In this document: one piece after another, positions 29,275 to 38,774 of the stretch
Numbering within the stretch: position 1 is the stretch's first letter
Layout of the letters: every line of letters starts with the position of its first letter
Source: Pseudarthrobacter sp. Fe7
GTDB lineage: Bacteria; Actinomycetota; Actinomycetes; Actinomycetales; Micrococcaceae
Assembly (NCBI GenBank): GCA_024372495.1
Contig: CP099977.1
Span: forward strand, 930,001-994,000
Length of the DNA: 64,000 bases
Direction of reading: 5' to 3'
Notes under the pieces: model-generated
What the model saw: the letters and a program-made list of their open reading frames with translations, nothing else
Told to the model about the DNA's origin: nothing
The model's database searches: none
Program-made: the position numbers and the translations under genes

Positions 29275-30912
29275 TCAGGCGAACGAAGTGGTGAGCTCCT
29301 TGTCTCCAGCCTCGGCACGGGCGTAATCCGCCTTGATCAGGTCGGCGCAGCGCTCGCCGATCATCATGACCGTGATGTTGGGATTGACGGTGACGTGCTC
29401 AGGCATGACTGACGCATCGGCGACCCGGAGCCCGGTGACCCCCTTGACCCGCAGCCGGGCATCCAAAGGCGACATATCGTCGTCGTCCGCTCCCATCCGG
29501 ACCGTGCCCACCGGGTGGTAGACCGTGTTGTGGGTCTTGCGGATGTAGTCCTGCAGTTCCTCGTCCGTCTGCGCCTCGATACCGGGCGAGAGCTCGCGGC
29601 CGGTCCATTCCGCCATGGCTGGCTGCGCGGCGATCTCGCGGGCCTTGCGGATGCCGGCCACCATGACGCGCATGTCGTGGCCTTCCGGGTCCGTGAAGTA
29701 GCGGGGGTCCACCATGGGCTTGTCGCGGAAGTCGCGGCTGCGCAGCCGGACGGTGCCGCGGGACCGGGCATGGGTGACGTTGGGGGTAAGGCTGAAGCCG
29801 TTCTCCGTGGTGGGGTAGCCGTGCCGCAGGGTGTTCATGTCGAACGGGACGGAGCCGTAGTGCATCATCAGGTCCGGGCGGTCAAGGCCGTCCTCGGTGG
29901 GGGTGAAGATGCCGATTTCCCACCATTGCGTGGAGGTCTGGACCATGGGCTGCCTGGCCTCGAACTGCACCACGCCTTCCGGGTGGTCCTGCAGGTTTTT
30001 GCCCACACCGGGGGAGTCCGCCAGCACTTCGATGCCGTGCGCGGCGAGGTGGGCGGCAGGGCCGATGCCGGAGAGCATCAGCAGCTTGGGGGAGTCGATG
30101 GCGCCGGTGGAGAGGATGACCTCGCGGTGGGCGGTGAGCCGGTGGGTGCGGCCGAACGCTCCGTCCACAACGTCGACGCCGGTGCAGCGCTTGTCCGCGT
30201 CGAATACCAGCTGGCGGGCGCGGAGGCCGGTCAGCAGGGTGAAGTTTTCCCGGTCCACGATCGGGTGGATGTAGGACACCGAGCTGGAGGCGCGGGTGCC
30301 GTCCGCGCGCCGGTTGATCTGGAAGAAGTTGGCGCCGTTGACCACGGTGGTGCCCGTGTTGAACTTTGCGCGGGGAATGCCGGACTGTTCGCACGCGTCC
30401 AGGAGCGCGACGCCGGCAGGATCCGCCGGGGGCACGTTCATCAGGTGCACGGGGCCGGAGTCGCCGTGGTGGGGAGCGTCCGGGCCGGCGTCGTCATTGG
30501 TTTCCAGCCGCTTGTACAGCGGCCAGGCGTTGGCGGCGTTCCAGCCGGTGGCGCCGTACTTGGATTCCCACTCGTCCAGGTCCTCCCGCGGGGCCCAGAA
30601 GGCGATGCAGGAGTTGTGGCTGGAGCAGCCGCCCATCACCCTGGCGCGGGCGTGGCGCATGAAGGAGTTGCCGTTCTCCTGCGGTTCCACCGGGTAGTCC
30701 CAGTCGTAGCCGGATTCGAGCAGTTCCATCCAGCGGTCCAGCTGCAGGATCTCGGGAATGTTGCGGTCATCCGGGCCCGCCTCGACGAGGGCCACGGTCA
30801 CCTCCGGATCCTCGCTCAGCCGTGCGGCCACCGCTGCCCCCGCGGACCCGCCGCCGATGACGACGTAGTCGAATGCCCGTTGCGTGGCGTCGTCGATGTT
30901 GTCGTAGTGCAT
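29275..30912 (-). CDS. betA: Choline dehydrogenase (GMC oxidoreductase)
   Basis: 545 residues. FAD motif VIGGGSAGAAVAARLSED at the N-terminus, GMC signatures VMGGCSSHNSCIAFW and STGAIDSPKLLMLSGIGP, and the C-terminal HPVGTVRMG segment with LRVADASVMP. Oxidises choline to betaine aldehyde, the first step of glycine betaine formation. The stop of the upstream aldehyde dehydrogenase gene directly precedes its start (no gap), so the two are translationally linked. Some relatives act on other alcohols; the gene context makes choline most likely. Confidence 0.88.
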   Translation of the reverse strand: MHYDNIDDATQRAFDYVVIGGGSAGAAVAARLSEDPEVTVALVEAGPDDRNIPEILQLDRWMELLESGYDWDYPVEPQENGNSFMRHARARVMGGCSSHNSCIAFWAPREDLDEWESKYGATGWNAANAWPLYKRLETNDDAGPDAPHHGDSGPVHLMNVPPADPAGVALLDACEQSGIPRAKFNTGTTVVNGANFFQINRRADGTRASSSVSYIHPIVDRENFTLLTGLRARQLVFDADKRCTGVDVVDGAFGRTHRLTAHREVILSTGAIDSPKLLMLSGIGPAAHLAAHGIEVLADSPGVGKNLQDHPEGVVQFEARQPMVQTSTQWWEIGIFTPTEDGLDRPDLMMHYGSVPFDMNTLRHGYPTTENGFSLTPNVTHARSRGTVRLRSRDFRDKPMVDPRYFTDPEGHDMRVMVAGIRKAREIAAQPAMAEWTGRELSPGIEAQTDEELQDYIRKTHNTVYHPVGTVRMGADDDDMSPLDARLRVKGVTGLRVADASVMPEHVTVNPNITVMMIGERCADLIKADYARAEAGDKELTTSFA

Positions 30913-32453
30913 CTAGTTCTCCTTGCCGTGGTCAGCAAACCAGCCGGTGACCTGCGGGCTGGTGTTCTGGTAGATGTGCTTGGCTTCCTGGTATTCGGCC
31001 AGGCCCGTGGGGCCCAGGCTCGCGGCCGACGCCGGACTGGCCGAAGCCGCCCCACTCGGCCTGGGGGAGGTAGGGGTGGTAGTCGTTGATCCAGATGGTG
31101 CCGTGCCGCAGCCTGCCCGCAACGCGCTGGGCCTTCCCGGCGTCCTGGGTCCACACGGCGCCGGCCAGGCCGTACATTGTGTCGTTCGCGGTGGCGACGG
31201 CCTCGTCCTCGGTGCGGAAAGTCTCTACCGTGACCACCGGGCCGAACGCCTCGTCGGTGACCACGGACATGCCGCGCTGCACCTGGTCCAGGATGGTGGG
31301 CTGGTAGTAGAAGCCGGCGTCGTACTTTTCGCCTTCCGGAGCCGCGCCGCCGGTGCGCAGCCGTGCGCCCTCCTGGATGCCGCGCTGGACGTAGGCGTCC
31401 ACCTTGTCCCGGTGGGCGGCGGAGATCAGGGGGCCGGTCTCGGCGTCGTCGTCGAAGGGGCCGCCGATCCGGATCTCCTTCGCCCGGCGGACCAGTTCAT
31501 CCACGAAGCGGTCGGCGATGGATTCCTCCACCACCAGCCGGGCGCCGGCGGAGCAGACCTGGCCGGAGTGGACGAATGCGCCGTTGAGGGCGTTGTCCAC
31601 GGCGGCGTCGAAGTCGGCGTCGGCGAACACCACGTTGGGGTTCTTTCCACCGAGTTCCAGCGCCACCTTCTTCACGGTGGCGGCGGCGGCAGCGGCGATG
31701 CGCTTGCCGGTCTCAAGGCCGCCGGTGAAGGAAACAAGGTCGACGTCGGGATGTTCCGAGAGCGGGGCGCCCGCCTGGGCGCCGGCCCCGGTGACGAGGT
31801 TGGCCACGCCGTCCGGCAGGCCGAGGTCCTGCAGCAGCCTGCATGGCCAGGATGCTGGTGGACGGCGTCAGCTCGGAGGGCTTGAGGACAAAGGTGCAGC
31901 CGGCGGCCAGGGCCGGGGCGATCTTCCACGCCGCCTGGAGCAGGGGATAGTTCCACGGCGTGATGAGGCCGCAGACGCCGACGGGTTCGTAGACGATCCT
32001 GCTGACGACGTCGGCGTTCCCGGCGTCGACAATCCGCCCCGCCTGCTGCCCGGCGAGCCTGCCGAAATACTCGAAGCATGCTGCGATGTCGTCCATGTCG
32101 ATGCGGCTTTCCACCATCCGCTTGCCCGTGTCCAGGGACTCGGCGCGGGCGAACTTTTCGCGGCGTTCGCGCAGCCCCGCGGCGACCTTCAGGAGGAAGG
32201 CACCCCGCTCGGGCGCCGGGACGCTGGACCAGACGCCGGAGTCGAAGGCCTTCCGGGCTGCGGCGATGGCCCGTTCGGCGTCCTCGCGGCCCGCCTCCGA
32301 TACGGTGGCCACCAGCTCACCGTCAGCGGGGTTGCGGATTTCGCGGACAGCGCCGGACGCCGCCGGCTCCCACTTGCCGTTGATGAACAGGGAGGAGGCT
32401 GGCTCGGTTTTGATGCTCTGGGCGGCTTCCTGGGCCGGTGTGGCATAAGTCAT
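30913..32453 (-). CDS. betB: Betaine aldehyde dehydrogenase (two assembly insertions)
   Basis: Start ATG 32453 (MTYATPAQEAAQS). Aldehyde dehydrogenase motifs: LITPWNYPLLQAAWKIAPAL, SFTGGLETGKRI, ALELGGKNPNVVFADAD (catalytic Glu), and GQVCSAGARL (catalytic Cys). Extra bases at CAGCTG (about 31839) and GAGCTG (about 31018) split the gene into three frames; correction gives 512 residues ending PQVTGWFADHGKEN. Converts betaine aldehyde to glycine betaine with NAD(P). First gene after the operator region in the operon, followed by betA and the permease. Confidence 0.9.
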
Positions 32454-32473
32454 AGGCAGGACAGTAATGCACG

Positions 32474-32513
32474 TTGAACAAGTGTTCAATACTTTTCCTG
32501 AACACTTGTTCAA
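32474..32513. promoter_or_regulatory. Duplicated palindromic operator, probably for the BetI-like repressor
   Basis: Two copies of TGAACA-N2-TGTTCA: TTGAACAAGTGTTCAA at 32474-32489 and TGAACACTTGTTCA at 32499-32512, with centres about 24 bases apart. They lie 20-60 bases before the betB start, downstream of the TetR-type gene. Spacing and symmetry are as expected for cooperative TetR-family binding. That the BetI-like regulator is the ligand is inferred from position. Confidence 0.78.
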
Positions 32514-32584
32514 TGCTGTTTGGGCGGCTACGGTTTCCTTGCAATAGGTGGTTTCAGGGCTGGGTGTCCCGGGCCGCCGCCGTT

Positions 32585-33190
32585 TTAGTCCCGGTCCGTC
32601 TCCTGGGCTGACGCGAAGGCAATCTGTTCCGTTCGCGTAATACTTCGCTGGATGGAGGCGTTGTCCACCCCAAGCAGTGCCGTAAGCCACATGCCGTTTT
32701 GGATGACCACGATGTCCGACGCCCGCTCCCTGCATGCCTTCCAGGGGAGGTCCGGGTTTGCGCTTGCCACCAGTGCTGCCAGGCCGTCGATGTACCGGTC
32801 GAAGGCGGCGGCGTTGATCTGGGCGTAGTCCTCGTCCGCCTGGGCCAGGGCCCAAAGGTGCAGGCGCAGGGACAGGTACCGCGTGGTCAGCAGGTCCGCG
32901 CCGGCAACCCGCCGAAGGGCCTTGCGGAGCTGTTCGTCCGGGGCCACGGAGGGGTCGGGGGCGACGAGCAGCAGGTCGTGCTCATCAACGCGGCGCAGGG
33001 CGGCGCGGATCAGGGTGGCCTTGTCGTCGTAGTAGTAGTTGACCAGGCCCAGCGCCACCCCTGCCTCGCGTGCTACGGCGCGCATGCTCACTCCCGAAAT
33101 TCCGTGGCGGGACAGCAGGTCCATCGCCGCTTCAAGGATGCGGGTCTGCCTGTCCACTTGTTCGCCGGAATTCACGGCACTGGTCCCCAT
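32585..33190 (-). CDS. betI: TetR-family regulator, BetI-like
   Basis: 201 residues. N-terminal TetR HTH: RILEAAMDLLSRHGISGVSM, then VAREAGVALGLVNYYYDDK, where the NYYYDDK turn resembles BetI-type recognition helices. The C-terminal helical domain would bind the inducer, choline in characterised BetI proteins. It is upstream of betB on the same strand with the paired operator between them, which suggests autoregulation plus control of the operon. The name betI is by context and similarity; another TetR specificity cannot be excluded. Confidence 0.78.
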   Translation of the reverse strand: MGTSAVNSGEQVDRQTRILEAAMDLLSRHGISGVSMRAVAREAGVALGLVNYYYDDKATLIRAALRRVDEHDLLLVAPDPSVAPDEQLRKALRRVAGADLLTTRYLSLRLHLWALAQADEDYAQINAAAFDRYIDGLAALVASANPDLPWKACRERASDIVVIQNGMWLTALLGVDNASIQRSITRTEQIAFASAQETDRD

Positions 33191-33251
33191 CTGGCCAGAC
33201 TATTGCCTCGTGGCGCCGAGTGCACTTTCCCGGATACCCGCCAACACAGGA

Positions 33252-33298
33252 GAATCCCCGCCGGGCGTGTGGTGTGCTCACACTCCCGGCGGGGATTC
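33252..33298 (-). terminator. Terminator after substrate-binding protein gene
   Basis: A 14-bp perfect stem GAATCCCCGCCGGG / CCCGGCGGGGATTC around a loop that itself contains GTGTG/CACAC pairing. It lies 18 bases beyond the stop of the minus-strand binding-protein gene. Confidence 0.78.
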
Positions 33299-33315
33299 CT
33301 TCGTCGGCGGGCCAG

Positions 33316-34293
33316 CTATTTCTTGGGCAGGCCTGCCGGGTTCAGTTCGGACTTTTGGATCGCCTCGGAGGAGAGGCCCCAGCGGTCCAGGATTTTGGCG
33401 TAGGTCCCGTCCTGGATCAGGTGGTTCAGCGCGGCCTGTGCAGCGACTGCCAGGCCGTTGCCCTTCTTGGTGGTGAAGGCAATCTGTGCCGTCAGCGGCC
33501 AGCCGCCGTTCAGCGTGCCCACCTGCCTGGTCTTCCCGTCCTGCGCAGCCTTGTAGGCCGCAGCGGCGTTGGGGCCGAACGTCAGGTCCGCACGGCCTGA
33601 CTGGAGGGCCAGGCTCGAGGCGGAGTCGTCGTCGTAATACTGGAACTGGACCGGCGCCAGGCCGTTCCTTTTGTTCTCCTCGTCCCAGCGCACCAGGATG
33701 GCCTCCTGGTTGGTGCCCGAGCCCACAATGATCCGCTTGCCCGCCACGTCCTTGGCTTCCTTGACCTCGCCGATTCCCGAATCGCTCTTGGCGTAGAAGC
33801 CCAGCAGGTCGTTGCGGTACGTGGCGAAGTCAAATTTTTCCTTGCGCGCCTCGGTGACGGTCACGTTGGACAGCACGGCCTCGTACTTCCCGGACTCGAT
33901 GCCCAGCGGCCAGTCGGCCCACGCCACGGGCAGCACCTCGACGTCCAGCCCCAGGGCCTCGCCCACGGCGTAGGCGATGTCCACCTCGCTGCCGATCAGG
34001 GTCTTGTTGTCCGTGGCGAACAGGCTGAGCGGCGCGGCGCCGCCCGTGGTGACCACGGTGAGCTTGCCGTCGGCTTTGACCGCCTCAGGTACCAGGGCGG
34101 CTGCCGCGGCGTCCTTGGTCACCGGGAAGCGGTCCTGCTGCGGTGACAGGTTGAAGGTCCTGCCCGCGGAGTTGGTGGCGGACGACGACGGTGCTGTCGC
34201 CGCCGAGGCGCCGGGATCGGCGCAGGCAGCCAGTCCCAGCAGCGCTGAAACGGTCAGGGCCACGACGGCGGCGGGCTTGGGTTTGAAGGCCAT
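33316..34293 (-). CDS. ABC transporter substrate-binding lipoprotein, family 3 (amino acid type)
   Basis: 325 residues; ATG 34293 is preceded by AGGAGG. Lipobox LAAC at about residue 22-25. The mature part has the solute-binding family 3 pattern: GSEVDIAYAVGEALGLDVEV, WADWPLGIESGKYEAVLSNV, TVTEARKEKFDFATY and VGSGTNQEAILVRW. Captures a polar amino acid or related compound at the cell surface. No permease or ATPase genes are adjacent, so it is an orphan component that must work with a transporter elsewhere. It lies beyond the betI gene; a link to osmolyte uptake is only possible. Confidence 0.87.
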   Translation of the reverse strand: MAFKPKPAAVVALTVSALLGLAACADPGASAATAPSSSATNSAGRTFNLSPQQDRFPVTKDAAAAALVPEAVKADGKLTVVTTGGAAPLSLFATDNKTLIGSEVDIAYAVGEALGLDVEVLPVAWADWPLGIESGKYEAVLSNVTVTEARKEKFDFATYRNDLLGFYAKSDSGIGEVKEAKDVAGKRIIVGSGTNQEAILVRWDEENKRNGLAPVQFQYYDDDSASSLALQSGRADLTFGPNAAAAYKAAQDGKTRQVGTLNGGWPLTAQIAFTTKKGNGLAVAAQAALNHLIQDGTYAKILDRWGLSSEAIQKSELNPAGLPKK

Positions 34294-34485
34294 GGTTCCT
34301 CCTGGAGGTGGATGGGGATGCGGTGGAATGTGCGCGTTGCAGCAACTATCCGGCAGCCCCGGAGGGGGAATCAAAGACCGTGAAACGGGGGGATACAGGG
34401 GGTAACGGCGCTTAACCGGAGGACCGCGGCGGTCACATTCCGGGGCCGCTGCAACCACCGGAAGTACACAAGGAGCGGCACGCAA

Positions 34486-34520
34486 GGAGGGGACCAGTTC
34501 ACTATGAACTGGTCCCCTCC
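34486..34520 (-). terminator. Terminator after DJ-1/PfpI gene
   Basis: Perfect 15-bp stem GGAGGGGACCAGTTC / GAACTGGTCCCCTCC with loop ACTAT, located about 30 bases past the stop of the minus-strand DJ-1/PfpI gene. Confidence 0.8.
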
Positions 34521-34552
34521 GGCTTAGGCGTTCCGGGTAGTGCGGCGGGACT

Positions 34553-35251
34553 TTAGCCCAGGGCCTTCAGGACTTCCTTGGCCACGTCCTCGCTGGACTG
34601 CGGGTTCTGCCCGGTGATGAGGTTGCCGTCGCGCACCACGTTGGAGGTCCACGCCGCACTGTTTTCGATGACGGCGCCCTTCTCCTTGAGTGCGTCCTCC
34701 ACCAGCCACGGAGTGTTCTCGCCGGTGCCGCCGCCAAGCTCCTCCTCGTTGCTGAAGACCGTGAGGCGCCGGCCCTTGAAAGCGAACCCGCCGTCGTCGT
34801 CCGTTGCGCTCAGCAGCCCGGCGGGGCCATGGCAGAACGGCGCAATGATCTTGCCGTCCTTGTCGGCCGCCACCAGCAGCCGGCCCAGGTCGGCGTCCTT
34901 GTAGAGATCGGCCATGGGGCCGTGGCCGCCGGGCATCACCACGGCGTCGTAGGCCGCGATGTCGGCGTCGGCCAGGACCAGCGGGTGTGCAAGCTCGCCG
35001 TCGATCTTCGCAATGTAATCGCGGAAGCCCTGCGCCCGGTCCTCGCCGCCTGCTGACTCTGCGGCCAGGCTTACCTGGTCCACGGTGGGCTTGCGTCCGC
35101 CGGGGGTAGCGATGTGGACGGTGTTTCCGGCCTCTGTGAGGGTCTGGTGTGACACCACCAGTTCCTCCGCCCAGTAACCCGTGGGGTGTTCGCTGCCGTC
35201 CTTCATGGTGAGGGAATCTGCGGCCGATACGACCATCAGGATGTTTGCCAT
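34553..35251 (-). CDS. Type 1 glutamine amidotransferase-like protein (DJ-1/PfpI, Hsp31-like)
   Basis: 232 residues from ATG 35251 (MANILMVVSAADSLTMKDGS). The start, GYWAEELVVSHQTLTEAG, and VVMPGGHGPMADLY are Hsp31/DJ-1 class motifs; the nucleophile elbow reads PFCHGPAGL with the reactive Cys. Members act as glyoxalase III, deglycase or chaperone; which activity applies is not visible. It starts 26 bases after the aldo/keto reductase stop on the same strand, which would fit a shared role in carbonyl detoxification. Confidence 0.85.
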   Translation of the reverse strand: MANILMVVSAADSLTMKDGSEHPTGYWAEELVVSHQTLTEAGNTVHIATPGGRKPTVDQVSLAAESAGGEDRAQGFRDYIAKIDGELAHPLVLADADIAAYDAVVMPGGHGPMADLYKDADLGRLLVAADKDGKIIAPFCHGPAGLLSATDDDGGFAFKGRRLTVFSNEEELGGGTGENTPWLVEDALKEKGAVIENSAAWTSNVVRDGNLITGQNPQSSEDVAKEVLKALG

Positions 35252-35276
35252 TGGTGTTTCTCCTGTCTTTGGTTCT

Positions 35277-36147
35277 CTACTTGCCGGCTGCTTCAAGCTC
35301 AGCGTATGTGGCGTCGTCGAGCGTGATGCCCGCTGCTGCCATGTTCTCTTCGAGGTGCTGCACGGAGCCGGTTCCGGGGATGGGCATCATTACGGGGGAG
35401 CGGCGCAGCAACCAGGCCAGGGCCACCTGGGACGTGGTGGTGCCCAGGCGCTTGGCGGCCTCGTCCAGCGGCCCGCCCGGCTGTGCGAGGCTCGCCTGCG
35501 GAAATCGGCGCCCAGGGGATGAAACCGATGCCGTTCTCCTCCGAGTAGCGCAGGACGTCCTCGGAGCCTGCGGTCGGTCAGGTTGTAACGGTTCTGGACC
35601 GTGGACACGGTGAAGTGCTTGCCGGCCGCTTCCAGGCTCCTCGACGCTCACCTGGGACAGGCCCAGGGCGCGGACCTTGCCTTCGTCCTGCAGTTCGCGC
35701 AGCACGCCGAACTGCTCCTCGGCGTCCACCTTGGGATCGATCCGGTGCAGGCTGCAGCAGGTCCAGGGTGTCCACCTTGAGCTTGCGCAGGCTCAGCTCG
35801 GTCTGCTGGCGCAGGTATTCCGGCCGGCCCACGGGAACCCACTTGTTGGGCCCGGTGCGGGTGAAGCCCACCTTGGTGGCGATCTTCAGCCCCTCCTTGT
35901 ACGGGTGCAGGGCCTCGGCGATGATTTCCTCGCTGACGTTGGGGCCGTAGGAATCGGCGGTGTCGATGAAGTCGACGCCGAGTTCGACGGCGCGGCGCAC
36001 CACGGCCACGGCCGCCTGGCGGTCTGCGGGCTCGCCCCAGACACCGTCGCCTACGATGCGCATGGCACCGAAACCGAGCCGGTGCACGGTTCCCAGGTCC
36101 TTGAGGTGGATCGTTGCGGACAGTTCCAGGCTGGTTCGTTGAATCAT
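35277..36147 (-). CDS. Aldo/keto reductase (four assembly insertions)
   Basis: Start ATG 36147. Motifs: [34 protein letters not shown] (catalytic Asp/Tyr), KIATKVGF (Lys), then [11 protein letters not shown] (His), and [13 protein letters not shown] with [15 protein letters not shown] (NADPH site). Single extra bases at AGCT sites near 35751, 35636, 35567 and 35490 divide it into five frames; removing all four gives a continuous 288-residue reductase. The density of errors makes it look like a pseudogene, but every break is of the same type. NADPH-dependent carbonyl reductase; substrate unknown. Confidence 0.85.
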
Positions 36148-36293
36148 GGCTCATAGGGGCGGCAACATCGTAAGCGTGCTGAGTATTCCGGGAAAGACGA
36201 AATAACCCGGGCCCCGCGGCCGTTATGCATCAAGTGCCTGCCGCGATCCGGCCGGCGACTCTTACGAAACGTTCCTGAAAGGCCGCAACCGAC

Positions 36294-37284
36294 GTGACTC
36301 TTCCCCTTTCCATCCTTGACCTGGCAACCATCGGCAAAGGCCAGACGGCGGCGGAGAGCTTTGCGGGCAGCGTGGCCATGGCGCAAAACGCCGAGCAGCT
36401 GGGCTACCGGCGCATCTGGTACGCCGAGCACCACAACATGTCCTCCATTGCCTCCTCTGCCACCAGCGTGCTGATCGCCCACGTGGCCGCGCACACCGAA
36501 AGCATCCGGCTGGGTGCCGGCGGCATCATGCTGCCCAACCACTCGCCGCTGACCATCGCGGAACAGTTCGGCACCCTGGAAACCCTCCACCCGGGCCGGA
36601 TCGACCTGGGGCTGGGCCGGGCCCCGGGCAGCGACCAGAACACCATGCGTGCGCTGCGCCGGGACCCCATGTCCGCGGACAGCTTCCCGCAGGACGTCCT
36701 GGAACTGCAGGGCTATTTGACCGGTCCCACCCGCATCCAGGGCGTCGAGGCGACCCCCGGCAAGGGGACCAACGTGCCGCTGTACATCCTGGGCTCGTCC
36801 CTGTTCGGAGCCCGCCTTGCCGCGCAGCTGGGCCTGCCATATGCGTTTGCCTCGCACTTCGCCCCGGCGGCGCTGCAGGAAGCCGTGGCCATCTACCGCA
36901 GCGAGTTCAAGCCGTCCGCCCAGGCTCGATGGCCCGCACGTGATCGCCGGCGTCAACGTCATCGCCGCCGACTCCGCTTCCGAAGCACAGGCCATGTTCC
37001 AGGCCACTAAACGCGCCCGCGTCTCCCTCTTCTTCGGCGGCGGCCGCGAATTCACCGACGACGAGGCGGACATGATCCTCGACTCGCCGCAGGGACGCCA
37101 CATGGCACAAATGATGACGTACTCCGGAGTGGGAACGCCCGACGCCGTCATCGACTACCTGGACAGCTTCGGCAAGCACGCCGACGCCGACGAACTGATC
37201 GTGGCGCATCAGAGCACCGGTACCGAGGCACGCCTGCGCTCGGTCGAACTGCTGGCCGAGGCCGCCGGGCTGGCCCGGGTCTGA
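36294..37284 (+). CDS. LLM-class flavin-dependent oxidoreductase, MsnO8-like (frameshifted in assembly)
   Basis: GTG start at 36294 ([19 protein letters not shown]). [54 protein letters not shown] are signatures of the MsnO8/luciferase-like group. At about 36924 CAGCTC reads CAGGCTC; correction links FKPSAQ to [17 protein letters not shown] and gives 329 residues. FMN-dependent monooxygenase by family. Its TGA is immediately followed by the ATG of the MFS gene (1 base between), so they form an operon. Confidence 0.87.
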
Positions 37285-37285
37285 C

Positions 37286-38749
37286 ATGGCCAACGCAAAA
37301 GACGGCGTAGGGTTCCGGTCCGACCGCGGGCCCATCCTCATCGCCCTGATGCTGTCCACCGGACTCGTGGCCATCGACTCCACCATCGTGGCCACGGCGG
37401 TGCCCTCGATCGTCCGGGATGTGGGCGGCTTCGCGTCCTTCCCCTGGCTCTTCTCCGCCTACCTGCTGGCGCAGGCGGTGTCCGTGCCCATCTACGGCAA
37501 GCTCTCCGACATGGCGGGCCGCAAGCCGATCATCCTCACCGGCATCGGCCTGTTCCTGCTGGGCTCGGTGCTCTGCGGCGTGGCCTGGAGCATGCCCTCC
37601 CTGATCGCCTTCCGGGCCCTGCAGGGGCTCGGTGCCGGCGCCGTGCTGCCCGTGGCCGTGACCATCGCCGGCGACATCTACACCCTGCAGGAGCGCGCCA
37701 AGGTCCAGGGCTACCTGGCCAGCGTCTGGGCCATCTCCTCCGTGGTGGGCCCCAGCCTGGGCGGCATCTTCTCCGCCTTGGGCATCTGGCGGGGCATCTT
37801 CCTGGTCAACGTGCCGCTCTGCCTGCTGGCCGGATGGATGCTGATCCGCACCCTGCACGAAGACGTGGAACGGGCTGCCCACAAAGTTGATTATGCGGGC
37901 GCCGTGCTCCTGGCCGGATCGCTCGGACTGCTCATCCTGGGCGCCCTCCAGGGCGGCCAGGCCTGGGCCTGGAACTCGCCCATCAGCATCGGTGTGTTCG
38001 TGGTCGGTGCGGTGCTGCTCGTGGCGTTCCTCCTGGTGGAGCGCCGGGCAGCCGAGCCCATCCTCCCCGCCTGGGTGGTGTCCCGGCGGCTGCTGGCCAC
38101 CACCGCGCTGGTGTCCTTCGGCGTCGGCGCGATGATGATAGGGCTGACCTCCTACGTGCCCACCTTCCTGGAAGGCGCGCTGTCCTCTTCGCCGCTGGTG
38201 GCCGGCCTGGCGCTCGCAGCCCTGACCCTCGGCTGGCCGCTCAGCGCCTCGCAGGCCGGAAAGTTCTACCTGCGGATCGGGTTCAAGTCCACCGCCCTGA
38301 TCGGCATTGCCATCGCGGTGGCGGGCCTGCTGATCCTGTCGCTGACGGCCTCTTCGCCCAACGTGGCGCTGATCGCGGTCAGCTGCTTCGTCGTCGGGCT
38401 TGGCCTGGGCCTGCTGGCCACCCCCACCCTGATCTGCGCCCAGTCCAGCGTGCCGTGGAACGAACGCGGCGTGGTGACCAGCACCAACATGTTTGCCCGG
38501 TCCATCGGCAGCGCCCTGGGCGTGGCCATATTCGGTGCCGTGGCCAACTCGATCTACGGCGGCAGCAGCGGTGGCAACGCTGATGTGGCCACCGTGATCA
38601 GCGCGTCCGGAGCCGTGTTCCTGGCAGCCCTGGTGGCCGGGCTGCTCACCGTCGCGGCCGTCCTGGCCATGCCCGCCGTGAAGGCCGAAAACAGCGGTGC
38701 GGCAGATGCGGAGCCGGTACCCAGCAGTGCTGAGGGCAGCCCCAACTAG
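37286..38749 (+). CDS. MFS drug-efflux type transporter (DHA2, 14 helices)
   Basis: 487 residues. LMLSTGLVAIDSTIVATAVP and FPWLFSAYLLAQAVSVPIYGKLSDMAGRK are the EmrB/QacA (DHA2) motifs D1 and A; GLGAGAVLPVAVTIAGDIY is the antiporter motif C region. About 14 hydrophobic segments. Exports hydrophobic or drug-like compounds by proton antiport in characterised relatives. It is co-transcribed with the LLM oxidoreductase upstream; the pair may modify and export a compound, which is inference. Confidence 0.9.
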   Translation: MANAKDGVGFRSDRGPILIALMLSTGLVAIDSTIVATAVPSIVRDVGGFASFPWLFSAYLLAQAVSVPIYGKLSDMAGRKPIILTGIGLFLLGSVLCGVAWSMPSLIAFRALQGLGAGAVLPVAVTIAGDIYTLQERAKVQGYLASVWAISSVVGPSLGGIFSALGIWRGIFLVNVPLCLLAGWMLIRTLHEDVERAAHKVDYAGAVLLAGSLGLLILGALQGGQAWAWNSPISIGVFVVGAVLLVAFLLVERRAAEPILPAWVVSRRLLATTALVSFGVGAMMIGLTSYVPTFLEGALSSSPLVAGLALAALTLGWPLSASQAGKFYLRIGFKSTALIGIAIAVAGLLILSLTASSPNVALIAVSCFVVGLGLGLLATPTLICAQSSVPWNERGVVTSTNMFARSIGSALGVAIFGAVANSIYGGSSGGNADVATVISASGAVFLAALVAGLLTVAAVLAMPAVKAENSGAADAEPVPSSAEGSPN

Positions 38750-38774
38750 CTCCGGAGCCCCTGGGGCGGCGCCG

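Noticed and set aside
35277..36147. Aldo/keto reductase as a multiply broken pseudogene
   Set aside because: All four breaks are identical one-base gains at AGCT, and the corrected protein has every catalytic residue. Decay would give varied lesions.
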